A stretch of 64,000 nucleotides of DNA from Noviherbaspirillum aerium (GCF_008929045.1 NZ_VFAH01000010.1:152383-216382); one strand, 5' to 3'. Positions 1 to 9,243 are shown, counted from the first letter of the stretch. Program-made: numbers and translations. Notes: a model not told the origin generated them from the sequence alone.

Positions 1-105
1 CAGCTGATTGAACTGACAGGCGTAACAGGCTTCACAAGCTCGACTGGTATTGTTATCACTGGCTCGAACACTGCGGTAGCCGTAGGCGATATCTTCGTAC
101 TGTAA
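1..105 (+). CDS. C-terminal end of a secreted repeat protein (partial)
   Basis: The reading frame is open from the first base and stops with TAA at 103-105, leaving 34 residues of a C-terminus. The residues are Thr/Gly/Val/Ile-rich and end in a short hydrophobic run (Asp-Ile-Phe-Val-Leu). The two large DUF4214/RTX-like proteins downstream end in a similar style, which suits the uncleaved C-terminal signal of type I secretion substrates. A strong terminator follows at 162. Family assignment is by analogy with the neighbours only. Confidence 0.6.
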   Translation, partial: QLIELTGVTGFTSSTGIVITGSNTAVAVGDIFVL

Positions 106-161
106 TTTGTACGAGAAGTAAAGCAACGCAACGGTTAGCGATTCTCCGCTAACCGCTTGAG

Positions 162-191
162 GGGCCAAGGCCTAAAAACCTTGGCCCTTTT
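162..191 (+). terminator. Rho-independent terminator
   Basis: Perfect 9-bp stem GGGCCAAGG/CCTTGGCCC followed by TTTTA, 57 bases after the stop of the partial gene. A second 8-bp hairpin (GGTTAGCG/CGCTAACC, 133-154) sits just before it. Confidence 0.85.
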
Positions 192-428
192 ATGCATCAC
201 TGTATTGCCATTGCAGTAACGTAAAGCAGTAACGTCATTTCAAGCTGACATCGCAAGTATCACAGCACAGCATGAAACACTGGCTAGGAAACCAAGGACC
301 GATGCCGAAGAAGCCGTAAAAGCCTTGGAAGAATATGAAGTGCCAGCGCAAGCTGGTATGTGAAACGAGAACTACAGTCGCGGCATTGAAACGCGATGAG
401 GGAGCAACCGACTGCACTAAAACAATGC
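192..428. other. Intergenic stretch, no gene seen
   Basis: I see no credible coding frame here. It precedes the first CCTAGGAAGG-hairpin element and may hold its promoter, but no clear -35/-10 pair was recognised. Confidence 0.5.
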
Positions 429-487
429 CCTAGGAAGGCCAGCGGTAACTTGATAGCCGAGGAGCGAGAGCCCCTCGGTTTTTTTTC
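429..487 (+). other. CCTAGGAAGG-hairpin element, copy A (candidate small RNA or attenuator)
   Basis: CCTAGGAAGGCCAG at 429-442 is followed, 15 bases on, by a CCGAGG...CCTCGG hairpin and eight T residues. The same 14-base core followed by a terminator hairpin occurs at 588, 28494 and 33848. The compact arrangement (core, short spacer, terminator) suits a very short transcript of about 55-60 nt. I do not recognise a named RNA family. Confidence 0.45.
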
Positions 488-587
488 GTCTGTAGGAACC
501 GTGTAGGAATCGCGCTTACGGCAATATGAAACAAAATGAGAAAAGGCAAGGATTTTCATGTGGACTGTCCTAAACTAACCACATGAC

Positions 588-640
588 CCTAGGAAGTCAG
601 TTGAGCCGAGGTGCGAAAGCATCTCGGCTTCTTGTTTTCT
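588..640 (+). other. CCTAGGAAGG-hairpin element, copy B
   Basis: CCTAGGAAGTCAG (one G shorter than the other copies) at 588-600, then a hairpin with arms AGCCGAG and CTCGGCT (604-629) and a T-rich tail. A possible -10 (TAAACT, 571-576) lies 11 bases before the core. Copies A and B stand in tandem upstream of the DUF4214 gene at 810. Confidence 0.45.
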
Positions 641-680
641 CCATGATCGCTGACACCATTCCTGCTCCCAGCTCCCATAT

Positions 681-716
681 TATGGGATGCCAATAACATT
701 TCCTCTCGGCTATACT
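681..716 (+). promoter_or_regulatory. Conserved promoter module of DUF4214 gene
   Basis: TATGGGAT at 681-688 and TATACT at 711-716 are separated by exactly the same distance (30 bases start to start) as TATGGGAT and TACACT upstream of the paralogue at 14460, and TTTCCT-TC is shared between them. TATACT is a good -10. This places transcription start near 723, so the ATG at 810 rather than the upstream frame opening is the likely start. Confidence 0.6.
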
Positions 717-809
717 GCCGCCTGCATTTTTAAAATACCTTTCGACTGCTTCCTCGCAGGAGCAAGACCCCGTTTCTTATCATCGCCTGATATTGCCTAT
801 ACCACAGCC

Positions 810-3800
810 ATGGCTCAATCCGCTATCCAAACCTACGTCCAACAACTCTACAGAAACATCCTGCAGCGCGATGCGGACATCGAAGGCACTAGTTACTGGA
901 CCAGCTTGGCTGAAGGCAAGTTAAGCTCGGTTGATATGGCATATAACTTCATCGCCTCGGCCGAAGCGCAGAAGGTCGTGGCACTGCTGCGGCTGTACGA
1001 TGTTTTCTTCAATCGTGCTGCGGATAGTGCAGGACTGAAGTACTGGGCAGGCCAGATGCGGGACGGTATATCGATGCGCGAAATTGCGGTCAACTTCACC
1101 CAGTCGAGCGAATTCCATACGAAGTATGGCAACGCATCGACCGCAGAGTATGTGGAAGCGCTGTACGGCAACCTCTTCATGCGCAGCAGCGATCCTTCCG
1201 GTAAGGCGTATTGGGTCGAGATGATTGACAGCGGCAAGATCAGCCGTGCCGACGCAGCCGTGGAGTTCACGGTATCACGGGAAGCGAAGTCCACGATGGG
1301 TGCTGCCACCCATTTCGCGGAGGCCTATCTTGCACTGCGTTCCGCAGGCAAGGTAGAGCCCACCACGGCAGAAGTGGACGCGATTGCAAACAAATCGCTG
1401 GCCGATGCAATCGCTCATGCACAAACCATCAAGGGCACTGTGCAAAATGGCATCATTGAGAGTGCTAGCGTGTTCCGCGACGCCAATGGCGACTTGCTGC
1501 CCGATGCTTCTTCGGACAGTGCCACCACCGACGCCAGCGGCAACTTCACCCTCGTTGGCGGCTATGGCGACATCGTAGTCATGGGCGGTAAGGATGCCAC
1601 CACGGGCAAGGACAATGACAAGGTGCTGACAACGGTAACCGGGAACAGTGCCAAGGTCATGGTCACGCCGCTGACCACCATCGTCAATGCCATGGTGGCC
1701 CAGGGCATGAACGCGGCGGATGCGGTGAAGAAACTCAATATGGCGTTGGGCCTTGATGCCGGGATCGATCTCCTGAGCTTCAATCACACCGAGGTTGCCA
1801 TCGCAAGCGGTTCCAGCGCGGCTGAGCACAAGAACGCCGTGGCGGTGAAAGGCGCCATCGCGCAGATCACGATCCTGATGGAAAATGCCGCCGGGCTGAT
1901 TAAGGGCGCTGCAGGCAGCGCGACCAGTCTGGATGCCGCCGCCATTACTGGCAGCGTAGCTCGCGCCCTAGCCGAGAAGATCATTGCCGCAACGGCCCAA
2001 GTTTCTTCCTCTCAGGGAACGGCGATTGTTTCGCTCGATTCCCAAGCCGTGATCAGGAACGTGATGAATGCTGCCGCTGGGAAGGTCGGTGCGACAGGTG
2101 CCGCAGGCTTGCCCGCCAATGTGCTCAGCAAGATCGCAGGCCTGGCAAACGATGCGGCACAAGTCATTGGCGAGCTGAACGCAACAGTGGCGGCGACAGT
2201 GAAGAACGTCAACATTGCCTCCAATGGTGTCAACATCGACGCCGGCAAAGTGATTGATGTTTTTTCCATCATTGCCAAGACGGAAAGCCTAGGGCAAGAC
2301 AAGGTGCAAGCCCTCATGATATCTGGCGCGGAAAGCGGCAGCCTGCTCACGGCGGTTACCCGTTATACGGGCAGCAACCTCGGTACGGCGATCAGGGCTG
2401 AGCAGATCGGCGAGATTGCAAAAGGCGTGAAAGGCACAGAGGGTGGAACGACGATAGATCAGATCATTCCTCCATTGCCTACTCCGCCAAGCCCGCCTGA
2501 ATACGTGCCCGATCCGGTCTTTACCGTCACTGAGAGCGCAACCGGGTCCAAGATATGGACGCTGTCCACCGGCAACGGCAATGTTGTCGTGACAGACGAC
2601 GGCACCAACTATGTTTTCACACCTACTTCGGGAACGGCAAAATCCATTGCAAAGACGGCTTTGGATGAGGTGGTTGTTTCCACGATCACGCTGTCGGGGG
2701 GCGCATCGGTGTTGAAAAACATCACGAAGATCACCGGTGCAGTAACGATCACCGATAGCGGATCGGTCGCAGCGGCGGACCTCAAGTCCATCGAAACCGC
2801 AACCACCGGACTGGTCAATGCCACCAGCGTGACATCCATCAGCAGTTCATTGGCGGATGCCACTTTGCTGCTGGTAACCAAGGAAGGCACCAGCGGCGAC
2901 AAGATCGATATGCGCTCGGATGTGGCGGTTGTATCGAGCGAGGCAGGGACGGTTGCTGCAGCGGACCTGCTGACACTGGACGGCAAGACTACAGGCAATA
3001 TTTCTCTGCTCAGTGCAACAGAACTGAGCGGCACGCTGGCGAATGTAAAAGCTATTGCATCCGCAAAGGGCACGGGCGCCAATCAGTTTGCCTTGAAGTC
3101 TGATGTGGCTGTCACATTGAACGACACTGCGACTGTCTCTGCTGCTGATTTGATGACCGTGGATGCGGCTACAACCGGCAATGTGTCAGCTATCAATGCG
3201 TCGACTCTGAGCGGCACGGTGGCCGATGTAAAAACCGTGAGCGCCGCAGTAGGTGCGGGCGCGAATCAATACAATCTGAAGACTGACTTCGCGGTGACAT
3301 TGACGGATACGGCAACGGTCGCAAGTGCTGATCTGACTATTCTCGATGGCAGGACCAATGCCAACATTTCCCTAGTCAATGCATCGACAATAAGCGGTAG
3401 TCTCTCAAGCGTAAAGACGATTGTTTCCGCAAAAGGTACAGGTACGAACCAGTTTGACTTCAATTCCAACTTTCACGCCATTCTTTCAGGCCCCATTGTC
3501 ACTGCCGATATCAATACCATTGACGGCGCGAATGGCACTGGAACCATTACTTTCAATGGCACTGCAGATGGTGCAAACACGGCGGATGTGCTGAACTTTG
3601 CCGGCGTTACCGGAGCAATCACCATCAACGGCAACGACGGCACTGACACAATAACTGGCGGAAATAGTGCTGACGTTATCTTTGGAGGCTTGGGTGCGGA
3701 CACGTTGACGGGCGGCTCTGGCGCAGACATCTTCGCCTATAACGGCAATGAGTTAAAGGCGACCGGGATGGATCAGATAACGGATTTCAATACCTCTCAA

Positions 3801-4535
3801 GACAAGGTTCGTGTCTTTTTGTCGGGGTCGAACATTGATGCAGCGTTTGGGATGACTAATGGCGTCGGCAATGGTGCCTTACTCGCTACCAAGAAAGCTG
3901 GCAATATCCATGTCGATGCGTGGACAGAGCATCCTGGTGATGTTAAGTACGTGTACATTTTTACGAAAGATTCCACGGGAAACGGCGCGCCTGAAGCTAT
4001 CTATTTAAATATTGGGAATATTACCGTTACCCATGCGCTTTTCGAATTCAACCTCACCGGCACCGACAACAACGATACGCTGAAAGGCGGAGCAGCAGCC
4101 GACACCATCAATGGCGGTAAGGGCGCGGATACCCTAAGCGGTAACGGCGGTGCGGACACATTTGTGTTCGTCGGTACTGCCGGTGCGGCTACAAGCGGCG
4201 GCACGTTTGGCCAAGCCGATGCCATTAGCGATTTTGTGGCAGGCACCGACAAGCTGCAATTCTCTGATGTAACGGAAATCTTGTCTGCACAGCAAAGCAC
4301 TGTCCAGACTGCCGTAACGGCGTTGACAGCTGGGGCTTCCGCAACGGCGATTGCAACCGCAATGGCGACAGCCAACACGACCAGCCTCGGTGTTTCATTT
4401 GCAGTCTTCGAAGGTAATACTTATGTGCTGTTCGAACGGACGGGTTCAAGCACAGGTGTTGCAGCGGACGATATCTTTATCAAGCTGACCGGCGTATCAG
4501 CGCTCCCCACTTTTGCGTCCGATGTAGTAGCGTAA
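810..4535 (+). CDS. Large DUF4214 / calcium-binding-repeat secreted protein
   Basis: About 1241 residues. The first ~150 residues carry DUF4214 units (YVQQLY..., YVEALYGNLF..., with GxxYW motifs). A conserved central region (about residues 210-590) matches the paralogue at 14460. Beta-rich repeats of roughly 57 residues follow (ADL-T-D--T-GN-S--NAS-LSG), then two RTX-like blocks (GNDGTDTITGG..., GADTLSGNGGADTF), and a hydrophobic C-terminus ending in Val-Val-Ala. There is no Sec signal peptide. Such proteins are typically exported by type I systems and form surface or biofilm matrix layers; export by the operon at 49784 is inference. The start is set by homology to the paralogue (both begin MAQ--IQTYVQ) and by the promoter at 681; no good ribosome site is visible. 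Confidence 0.85.
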   Translation: MAQSAIQTYVQQLYRNILQRDADIEGTSYWTSLAEGKLSSVDMAYNFIASAEAQKVVALLRLYDVFFNRAADSAGLKYWAGQMRDGISMREIAVNFTQSSEFHTKYGNASTAEYVEALYGNLFMRSSDPSGKAYWVEMIDSGKISRADAAVEFTVSREAKSTMGAATHFAEAYLALRSAGKVEPTTAEVDAIANKSLADAIAHAQTIKGTVQNGIIESASVFRDANGDLLPDASSDSATTDASGNFTLVGGYGDIVVMGGKDATTGKDNDKVLTTVTGNSAKVMVTPLTTIVNAMVAQGMNAADAVKKLNMALGLDAGIDLLSFNHTEVAIASGSSAAEHKNAVAVKGAIAQITILMENAAGLIKGAAGSATSLDAAAITGSVARALAEKIIAATAQVSSSQGTAIVSLDSQAVIRNVMNAAAGKVGATGAAGLPANVLSKIAGLANDAAQVIGELNATVAATVKNVNIASNGVNIDAGKVIDVFSIIAKTESLGQDKVQALMISGAESGSLLTAVTRYTGSNLGTAIRAEQIGEIAKGVKGTEGGTTIDQIIPPLPTPPSPPEYVPDPVFTVTESATGSKIWTLSTGNGNVVVTDDGTNYVFTPTSGTAKSIAKTALDEVVVSTITLSGGASVLKNITKITGAVTITDSGSVAAADLKSIETATTGLVNATSVTSISSSLADATLLLVTKEGTSGDKIDMRSDVAVVSSEAGTVAAADLLTLDGKTTGNISLLSATELSGTLANVKAIASAKGTGANQFALKSDVAVTLNDTATVSAADLMTVDAATTGNVSAINASTLSGTVADVKTVSAAVGAGANQYNLKTDFAVTLTDTATVASADLTILDGRTNANISLVNASTISGSLSSVKTIVSAKGTGTNQFDFNSNFHAILSGPIVTADINTIDGANGTGTITFNGTADGANTADVLNFAGVTGAITINGNDGTDTITGGNSADVIFGGLGADTLTGGSGADIFAYNGNELKATGMDQITDFNTSQDKVRVFLSGSNIDAAFGMTNGVGNGALLATKKAGNIHVDAWTEHPGDVKYVYIFTKDSTGNGAPEAIYLNIGNITVTHALFEFNLTGTDNNDTLKGGAAADTINGGKGADTLSGNGGADTFVFVGTAGAATSGGTFGQADAISDFVAGTDKLQFSDVTEILSAQQSTVQTAVTALTAGASATAIATAMATANTTSLGVSFAVFEGNTYVLFERTGSSTGVAADDIFIKLTGVSALPTFASDVVA

Positions 4536-4561
4536 ATCATTAGTTGGGTTATTCATTCGGA

Positions 4562-4596
4562 ACCGAGGTGGGCGAGCATCTCGGTTTTTGTTTTTT
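4562..4596 (+). terminator. Rho-independent terminator of DUF4214 gene
   Basis: A 9-bp stem ACCGAGGTG/CATCTCGGT (one G-U pair) is followed by TTTTTGTTTTTT. The stem resembles those of the CCTAGGAAGG elements, but the core motif is absent. Confidence 0.85.
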
Positions 4597-4627
4597 AGGT
4601 TCAGCACCAATCAAGCTATCATGGCAG

Positions 4628-4705
4628 CTCACATGGATATAAGATTGGCACCTACCATTGGTTACAGGAAACTGTGCCAACTAGGTAGCCAAGGAATTGC
4701 TACCC
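4628..4705 (+). promoter_or_regulatory. Leader shared by WYL-like paralogues
   Basis: The 75-80 bases before the ATG at 4706 match those before the ATG at 13267 (shared blocks GATTGGCAC, CATTGGTTACA, AGGTAGCCAAGGAAT). The third paralogue at 12577 shares only the last ~25 bases. AAGGA lies 10 bases before the start codon. The conservation suggests that the promoter moved together with the gene. Confidence 0.5.
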
Positions 4706-4999
4706 ATGTCGATCATTATCGAACAAGCCATTGCAGCAAAGGATAAACTGAAGCTTCACTACATCGGCTACAGCCGCACCGTCGAGCCCTATGCCTTCGG
4801 TTTATGCCCCGACGGCCTGCCTTTGCTGCTGTGCTTCCAGACCGAAGTGCAAGGGAGCGTGCGGACACCTAACAACTGGTATCTGGTGCGCCCGCATGAG
4901 CAGGTGACGATCAAGATGCTGGAAGACTCATTCACCCGGTTTCAGTCCGGCTATATCCGCAATCATCCCGCGTTCCATACCGTCTTGATTCAGGTGTAA
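4706..4999 (+). CDS. Stand-alone WYL-like domain protein
   Basis: 97 residues. The sequence fits the core of a WYL domain: an opening helix with EQAI--K-KL-L, a strand, R-VEPY-FGL--DG-PLLLCFQ, then a Trp-Tyr-Leu motif (NNWYLVR) and a conserved tail YIRNHPAFHTVLIQV. WYL domains usually sit behind an HTH in transcription regulators and bind ligand or nucleic acid; here the domain is alone. Two paralogues lie at 12577 (near identical) and 13267 (more diverged). ATG is chosen over an upstream in-frame TTG because all three copies share AAGGAAT and the same spacing. Its role is unknown; it sits in a recurring small-gene cassette beside DUF4214 genes. Confidence 0.7.
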   Translation: MSIIIEQAIAAKDKLKLHYIGYSRTVEPYAFGLCPDGLPLLLCFQTEVQGSVRTPNNWYLVRPHEQVTIKMLEDSFTRFQSGYIRNHPAFHTVLIQV

Positions 5000-5069
5000 G
5001 CGCCTGCTCCTTACCGGTCCCGCATGTTCAGAAGTCCGAAAATATTAACGGCCAGCGGGTGATTAGTAG

Positions 5070-5089
5070 GGCTTTTGCAGGGCTATACT
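5070..5089 (+). promoter_or_regulatory. Promoter of helical/receiver-like cassette
   Basis: GGCTTTTGC followed by TATACT (5084-5089). The same arrangement with identical spacing precedes the paralogue at 13712 (13640-13659). The following leader, including ACACAATAA-GCAAAACGG, is also shared. Confidence 0.55.
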
Positions 5090-5141
5090 GAGTTCGGAAA
5101 CACAATAAAGCAAAACGGTTGTTCTTAGGGAGACAGGAACA

Positions 5142-5555
5142 ATGACAGATGCATGGCATGAAATTCAGCATGCAATACGGGCATTGCGTAAAACTGGAGA
5201 CATCCGGCACAGGCTGATCGAAGCCTACCGACCGCTGGTCAGGATACGAGGAAAGGACCTGCCGAGCGAAGTACGGCATGACCATGAGTGGCTGATTGGT
5301 GCAATCGACACGCGATCGGTTGAGCATATCGGTGCCGAGGTCCGTGACAAGGTAACGGCGATGACAACCGCTCAGCTCAGCGAGGCGGTGCATCGCATCT
5401 CGGCGCTGCATGAAGCATTACGAGCATATCAGTCGACCATGCCGCCTACACGGCAAAAGCAAGCGGCCTGCCGTGCAATACTGAGGAAGGAAGGGCAAGA
5501 AGAGCTAGACCCGAGTATCTGCGTCGACTGCGCTCAGTGGAGGCTATTCTTATGA
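5142..5555 (+). CDS. Small helical protein with C-terminal CxxC, cassette protein
   Basis: 137 residues, predominantly helical and charged, beginning MTDAWHEIQ. Paralogues lie at 13712 and 28647. The C-terminus carries Cys-Val-Asp-Cys; the 13712 copy extends this to CVDCTQC, which could bind a metal, while the 28647 copy lacks it. No signal peptide or membrane segment. I do not recognise a named family. Its stop overlaps the start of the next gene (ATGA at 5552-5555), so the two are translationally coupled. Confidence 0.7.
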   Translation: MTDAWHEIQHAIRALRKTGDIRHRLIEAYRPLVRIRGKDLPSEVRHDHEWLIGAIDTRSVEHIGAEVRDKVTAMTTAQLSEAVHRISALHEALRAYQSTMPPTRQKQAACRAILRKEGQEELDPSICVDCAQWRLFL

Positions 5556-5914
5556 GCCATCCTCTAAAGAAAAAGCTGCTGATTGCGGTAAGAGAAGAAG
5601 ACATGCCTCTCGCACGAACAGTGCTGGGCACGGAATTCGAGGTGGTGTTTTGCCATACCGTCGAAGCGGCAAAGCACATGCTTGAGGATGGCATGGACGT
5701 AGTTGTCTCAGGCGTCCACTTCGATAGTGGAGCGGTCTTTGAACTGCTGCAATATGTCCGGTCGAGTCCGACGCATGGAAAGCTGCCTTTCTTTGTTCTG
5801 CTCGACACCAGCAAGCGGTATAGCTATTCGCCGGCAATCGTTCATGGACTAAAGACGGCTGCCAGGGCGCTTGGCGCGACGGAATTCACTGACCTCGGTG
5901 CGTTAGTTGGTTAG
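5552..5914 (+). CDS. Receiver-like domain protein, C-terminus frameshifted
   Basis: 120 residues with the alternating strand/helix pattern of a response-regulator receiver (LLIAVRE, DVVVSGVHFD, LPFFVLLDT). The usual phospho-acceptor Asp at the end of strand 3 is replaced (VVSGVHFD), so it is probably a pseudo-receiver. The intact paralogue at 27172 continues with EKYGKDEAVRMLKKGI. Here the matching tail (EKFGREEAVEILRRGI) is found in another frame at 5917-5997, because GTTAGTTG is duplicated in tandem (5902-5909, 5910-5917) and adds 8 bases. GGAGG at 5539-5543 supports the ATG at 5552. Confidence 0.75.
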   Translation: MSHPLKKKLLIAVREEDMPLARTVLGTEFEVVFCHTVEAAKHMLEDGMDVVVSGVHFDSGAVFELLQYVRSSPTHGKLPFFVLLDTSKRYSYSPAIVHGLKTAARALGATEFTDLGALVG

Positions 5915-5917
5915 TTG
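5902..5917 (+). repeat. 8-bp tandem duplication causing a frameshift
   Basis: GTTAGTTG occurs twice in direct succession. Removing one copy restores a frame that runs to TGA at 5995-5997 and matches the paralogue at 27172 for the last ~25 residues. Confidence 0.8.
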
Positions 5918-6145
5918 AGAAGTTCGGTAGGGAAGAAGCAGTCGAAATTCTGCGGCGTGGGATTCGAAATGCTGAGGATCGGAAACCGGAATTATGATCT
6001 GCCCAGCTTCTATTTCCGTTGGAAAAGATATAAAATTTCACACAGGAAACAACTGAGTGTTAATTAACTTTGGCAGCGTGTTCATTCCGATGTTCGGCTC
6101 ATCGGTCCATCAATGCGTTGTGAGAACAGAATCTCGGGGACACGG

Positions 6146-7864
6146 ATGGGACGAACGCGATTTGCAGGTGCCATTGCAATATTATTGCTGTCGGCTTGTG
6201 GAGGAAACAATTCCGACATGCCTACTGGCGGGGTCAATGCCAGCGCAAGCGCCAATGCCAATGCCAACGCTAATGCGGGCAACGCTGCAGCCTCCTTTTT
6301 CACTTCGGCTTACTCGACTCCTTTTGCAATGCCGGCGGCTGCCGGTGTCAAAAGCTATGCGGCTTCCCGATTTCTTGAGCATGCCAGCTTCGGCCCGACC
6401 CCAGCTTCCGTGGAAGAAGTCAGGCAGAAGGGCCTCGCAAGCTGGATAGACAGCCAGTTCGCTCTTGCGCCGAGTCAGATTGACGGCAGCTTTACCGAGA
6501 ACTGGAATTCGGATGACACCCCGGGTATACGGGGCCGGCCATATCATGAGTACTTCAAGAAAAACTTTTCTACGCTGACCTTGTCCGCGCCTGATCAGTT
6601 GCGGCTGCGCACGACATGGGCATTGTCCCAATTCATTGTCGTCTCAGAACTGAAGGTACAGAGCTTTGGGGTGATCCAGTACTTCAACCTGTTGCAGAAC
6701 AATGTGTTCGGCAACTTCGCCGACCTGCTGCGCGCCGTAATCAGGAGCCCCTCAATGGGTGTCTACCTCGATAACGTGGAGAACAAGAAAGAAGGCTCCT
6801 GCGATACCTGCTCGGTTAATGAAAACTTTGGCCGCGAGCTGATGCAGCTCTTTACACTCGGCGTCACGAAACTAAACAAGGATGGCACGCCCGTACGCGA
6901 TGCCTCCGGAAAGCTAATCGAAACCTACTCGCAGGACGATGTGCAGGCCATGGCAAGGGCGCTCACTGGCTGGCAGACGCAATGGCCCCTGCCTACGCAG
7001 CCAGCGCCGCTGTTGCGTTCCCAGTATCGCTATCCGCTGATGGCGACCTGGACAGAGTCCCACGATACGGGGGAAAAGAAGCTGCTTGGCACCACGATCA
7101 GCGCAGGCGGCACGGCCGAACAGGATCTGGAAAAGGTCATTGCCATTCTGATGGCGCATCCCAACATTGCGCCTTTTGTCAGCGTTCGCCTGATTCAGCA
7201 TCTGGTGACGAGCGATCCTAGTCCGGCATACATTGCACGAATTGCGTCCGTATTCGAGAACAACGGTTCCGGCGTGCGCGGGGACATGAAGGCAGTCATA
7301 AAGGCCATTCTGCTCGATCCGGAAGCGCGCCGCGGCGATGATGCCGCGATCATGGAAACCAATGTCGGCAAGGTGCGCGAGCCGGTATTGTTCAATTCAG
7401 CCATGTTGCGCGGTATCGGCTGCACCTCGGCCCTCTACGACCCGAACGGCAACCTCTACATGGCCTACAATCAGCAGCCTTTCAATGCGCCATCGGTCTT
7501 CAGTTTCTTTTCGCCGACTCATCGGGCTCCGGGCAGCCTGTTGCTTGCTCCGGAACAGAAACTGCTGAATTCCTCCGAATTCAATCAGCGGTTGGGCGGA
7601 ATATCCTGGATGGCGACGGCTGCACCAAAGAATCTCAAGAATTCCGGCTGCAAGCTCGACGAGTTTGCGGCCGCATTAAGCAGGTCGAAGCGCGAATTCA
7701 TTAATCTGGTCAGCGCGCGTTACTTTCGCGGTTCGATGCCGCCAACCCTCCGTGATTTTGCCGACCAGCTTCTCGACCAGATGTCTTGGGCCACACCCGA
7801 AACCAAAGCGGCCAACATGATTCAATTCCTGCTTGCATCTCCTCCATTCGGAGTCATCAAATGA
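6146..7864 (+). CDS. DUF1800 family lipoprotein
   Basis: 572 residues. It starts with a lipoprotein signal peptide (MGRTRFAGAIAILLLSAC; lipobox Leu-Leu-Ser-Ala-Cys), then a low-complexity Ala/Asn/Ser linker. The DUF1800 body begins around residue 75 (ASRFLEHASFGPT) and includes NFGRELMQLFTLG, ALTGW and FNAPSVFSFF, hallmarks of the family. The biochemical role of DUF1800 proteins is unknown; they are nearly always encoded with a DUF1501 protein, as here (ATGA overlap with the next gene). The ATG at 6146 is preferred over 6113 because it gives a clean lipoprotein signal. Confidence 0.85.
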   Translation: MGRTRFAGAIAILLLSACGGNNSDMPTGGVNASASANANANANAGNAAASFFTSAYSTPFAMPAAAGVKSYAASRFLEHASFGPTPASVEEVRQKGLASWIDSQFALAPSQIDGSFTENWNSDDTPGIRGRPYHEYFKKNFSTLTLSAPDQLRLRTTWALSQFIVVSELKVQSFGVIQYFNLLQNNVFGNFADLLRAVIRSPSMGVYLDNVENKKEGSCDTCSVNENFGRELMQLFTLGVTKLNKDGTPVRDASGKLIETYSQDDVQAMARALTGWQTQWPLPTQPAPLLRSQYRYPLMATWTESHDTGEKKLLGTTISAGGTAEQDLEKVIAILMAHPNIAPFVSVRLIQHLVTSDPSPAYIARIASVFENNGSGVRGDMKAVIKAILLDPEARRGDDAAIMETNVGKVREPVLFNSAMLRGIGCTSALYDPNGNLYMAYNQQPFNAPSVFSFFSPTHRAPGSLLLAPEQKLLNSSEFNQRLGGISWMATAAPKNLKNSGCKLDEFAAALSRSKREFINLVSARYFRGSMPPTLRDFADQLLDQMSWATPETKAANMIQFLLASPPFGVIK

Positions 7865-9243
7865 ATTCCATCCATACGCGCCGGCAGTTTCTGAAACGGG
7901 CAGCAGGGCTGGGAGGACTAGGGGCCCTGGGCATTACCGGTGGCCTGGGGGCCGGGCTGGGAATGCTGTCGAACGCCTCGTTCGCGGACAGTACTGATTA
8001 CAAGGCGCTGGTCTGCATTTTCTTGAAAGGCGGATGCGACGGCAACGATATCCTCGTGCCCACGGACGGCGCCTATCTTGATTATGCGAAAGCACGGTCC
8101 GGCCTGGCGTTGGCAAGGGACAGCTTGGTGTCTCTGGACGGAAGCAGTGCCGGCCACTCCTTCGGTCTGCCCCCGGCTCTCAAGGAGCTTGCCCCGCTAT
8201 ACAACCAGGGGCGGCTGGCGATGATCGCCAACGTAGGCGCATTAATCAAACCCGTCACGGCAGGACAGGTGCTGGCCAAGTCAGCTCCGGTTCCGCCTTT
8301 CCTGATGTCGCATGCGGAGCAGGTTTCCTACCTGCAGGGCTGGCTGGGCGACGAGGACGCTAGCGGCTGGGCAGGCCGGGCAATGGAACTGATGCCGGCT
8401 GCGTTGAGAAACAAGCTGCCGGTCATCTCTTATTCTTCGGACTACACGCTGGTTCGTGGAAAACAATCCCGTGTTGCACAGGCCCAGGCGGAATGGGGCC
8501 AGTACTGGGGGCCGGCGGATCTGGCCAAGACCAACGATCCATGGACGCGGATTGTCGAATCGATGGGCATGATGCAGTCGCGCAACGCGTTCGAAGCCGA
8601 GTATGCGCGCACCATGGGTGCAAGCTTCCAGGATGCGGTTGCCCTGACATCGGCAAATGGACGGGCAACGCCGCCTTCGATTAACTTTCCGGCAAACGAT
8701 GTGGGCAATAACCTGCGTCATGTGGCTTCACTGCTGCCGGTATTCAGGGCGCAGGGCATCCGGCGGCAAGCCATCCTGGTGGACTTCGGGGTATTCGACA
8801 CCCATGTCAATCAGCGTGGAACATCGGAATTTTCGCTCGACACGCAACTCGCGAATCTGGCACCGGCAATGGCGGCATTCGATGCCGCCATCAAGGCCGC
8901 CGGGCTGGATCAGAACGTCGTGACGCTGGTGATGAGCGAATTCGGAAGAGCCCTGCAGCCGGCTTCCGGGGGCGGCACTGACCATGGCTGGGGAAGTCAC
9001 TGGTGGATCATGGGCGGGCCGGTGAAGGGCAAGCAGGTGGTTGGCAGCTTTCCTTCCCTGGTGCTTGGCGGGATCGATGATGGCGATCAATGGAAGAAGG
9101 GCCGCTGGGTGCCGACCCAGAGCAGCGATCAGGTGGGCGCATCCATCATGCAATGGATGGGTTTGCCTGCAGACAAGGTGACTTCCGCCTTTCCCAATCT
9201 TGCCAACTTTACGCAGAAGACCTTACCGCTGCTGCACGGCTAG
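7861..9243 (+). CDS. DUF1501 family protein with Tat signal
   Basis: 460 residues. The N-terminus MNSIHTRRQFLKRAAGLGGLG is a twin-arginine signal (RRQFLK). The body has the alkaline-phosphatase-like DUF1501 pattern: LVCIFLKGGCDGND near the start, VDFGVFDTHVNQ in the middle, and VTLVMSEFGR followed by GTDHGWGSHWWIMGG toward the end, where the His/Asp residues typical of metal binding sit. It overlaps the DUF1800 stop by 4 bases, so the two form a pair. The family is exported and its substrate is unknown. Confidence 0.85.
   Translation: MNSIHTRRQFLKRAAGLGGLGALGITGGLGAGLGMLSNASFADSTDYKALVCIFLKGGCDGNDILVPTDGAYLDYAKARSGLALARDSLVSLDGSSAGHSFGLPPALKELAPLYNQGRLAMIANVGALIKPVTAGQVLAKSAPVPPFLMSHAEQVSYLQGWLGDEDASGWAGRAMELMPAALRNKLPVISYSSDYTLVRGKQSRVAQAQAEWGQYWGPADLAKTNDPWTRIVESMGMMQSRNAFEAEYARTMGASFQDAVALTSANGRATPPSINFPANDVGNNLRHVASLLPVFRAQGIRRQAILVDFGVFDTHVNQRGTSEFSLDTQLANLAPAMAAFDAAIKAAGLDQNVVTLVMSEFGRALQPASGGGTDHGWGSHWWIMGGPVKGKQVVGSFPSLVLGGIDDGDQWKKGRWVPTQSSDQVGASIMQWMGLPADKVTSAFPNLANFTQKTLPLLHG

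Noticed and set aside
380..640. c-di-GMP riboswitch (GEMM) upstream of the DUF4214 gene
   Set aside because: The conserved GEMM core segments are not present; only the terminator-like parts resemble an expression platform.
4653..4675. Sigma54-like TTGGCAC...TTGGT upstream of WYL-like genes
   Set aside because: The spacing is one base too long and the -12 element lacks the invariant GC, in both copies.
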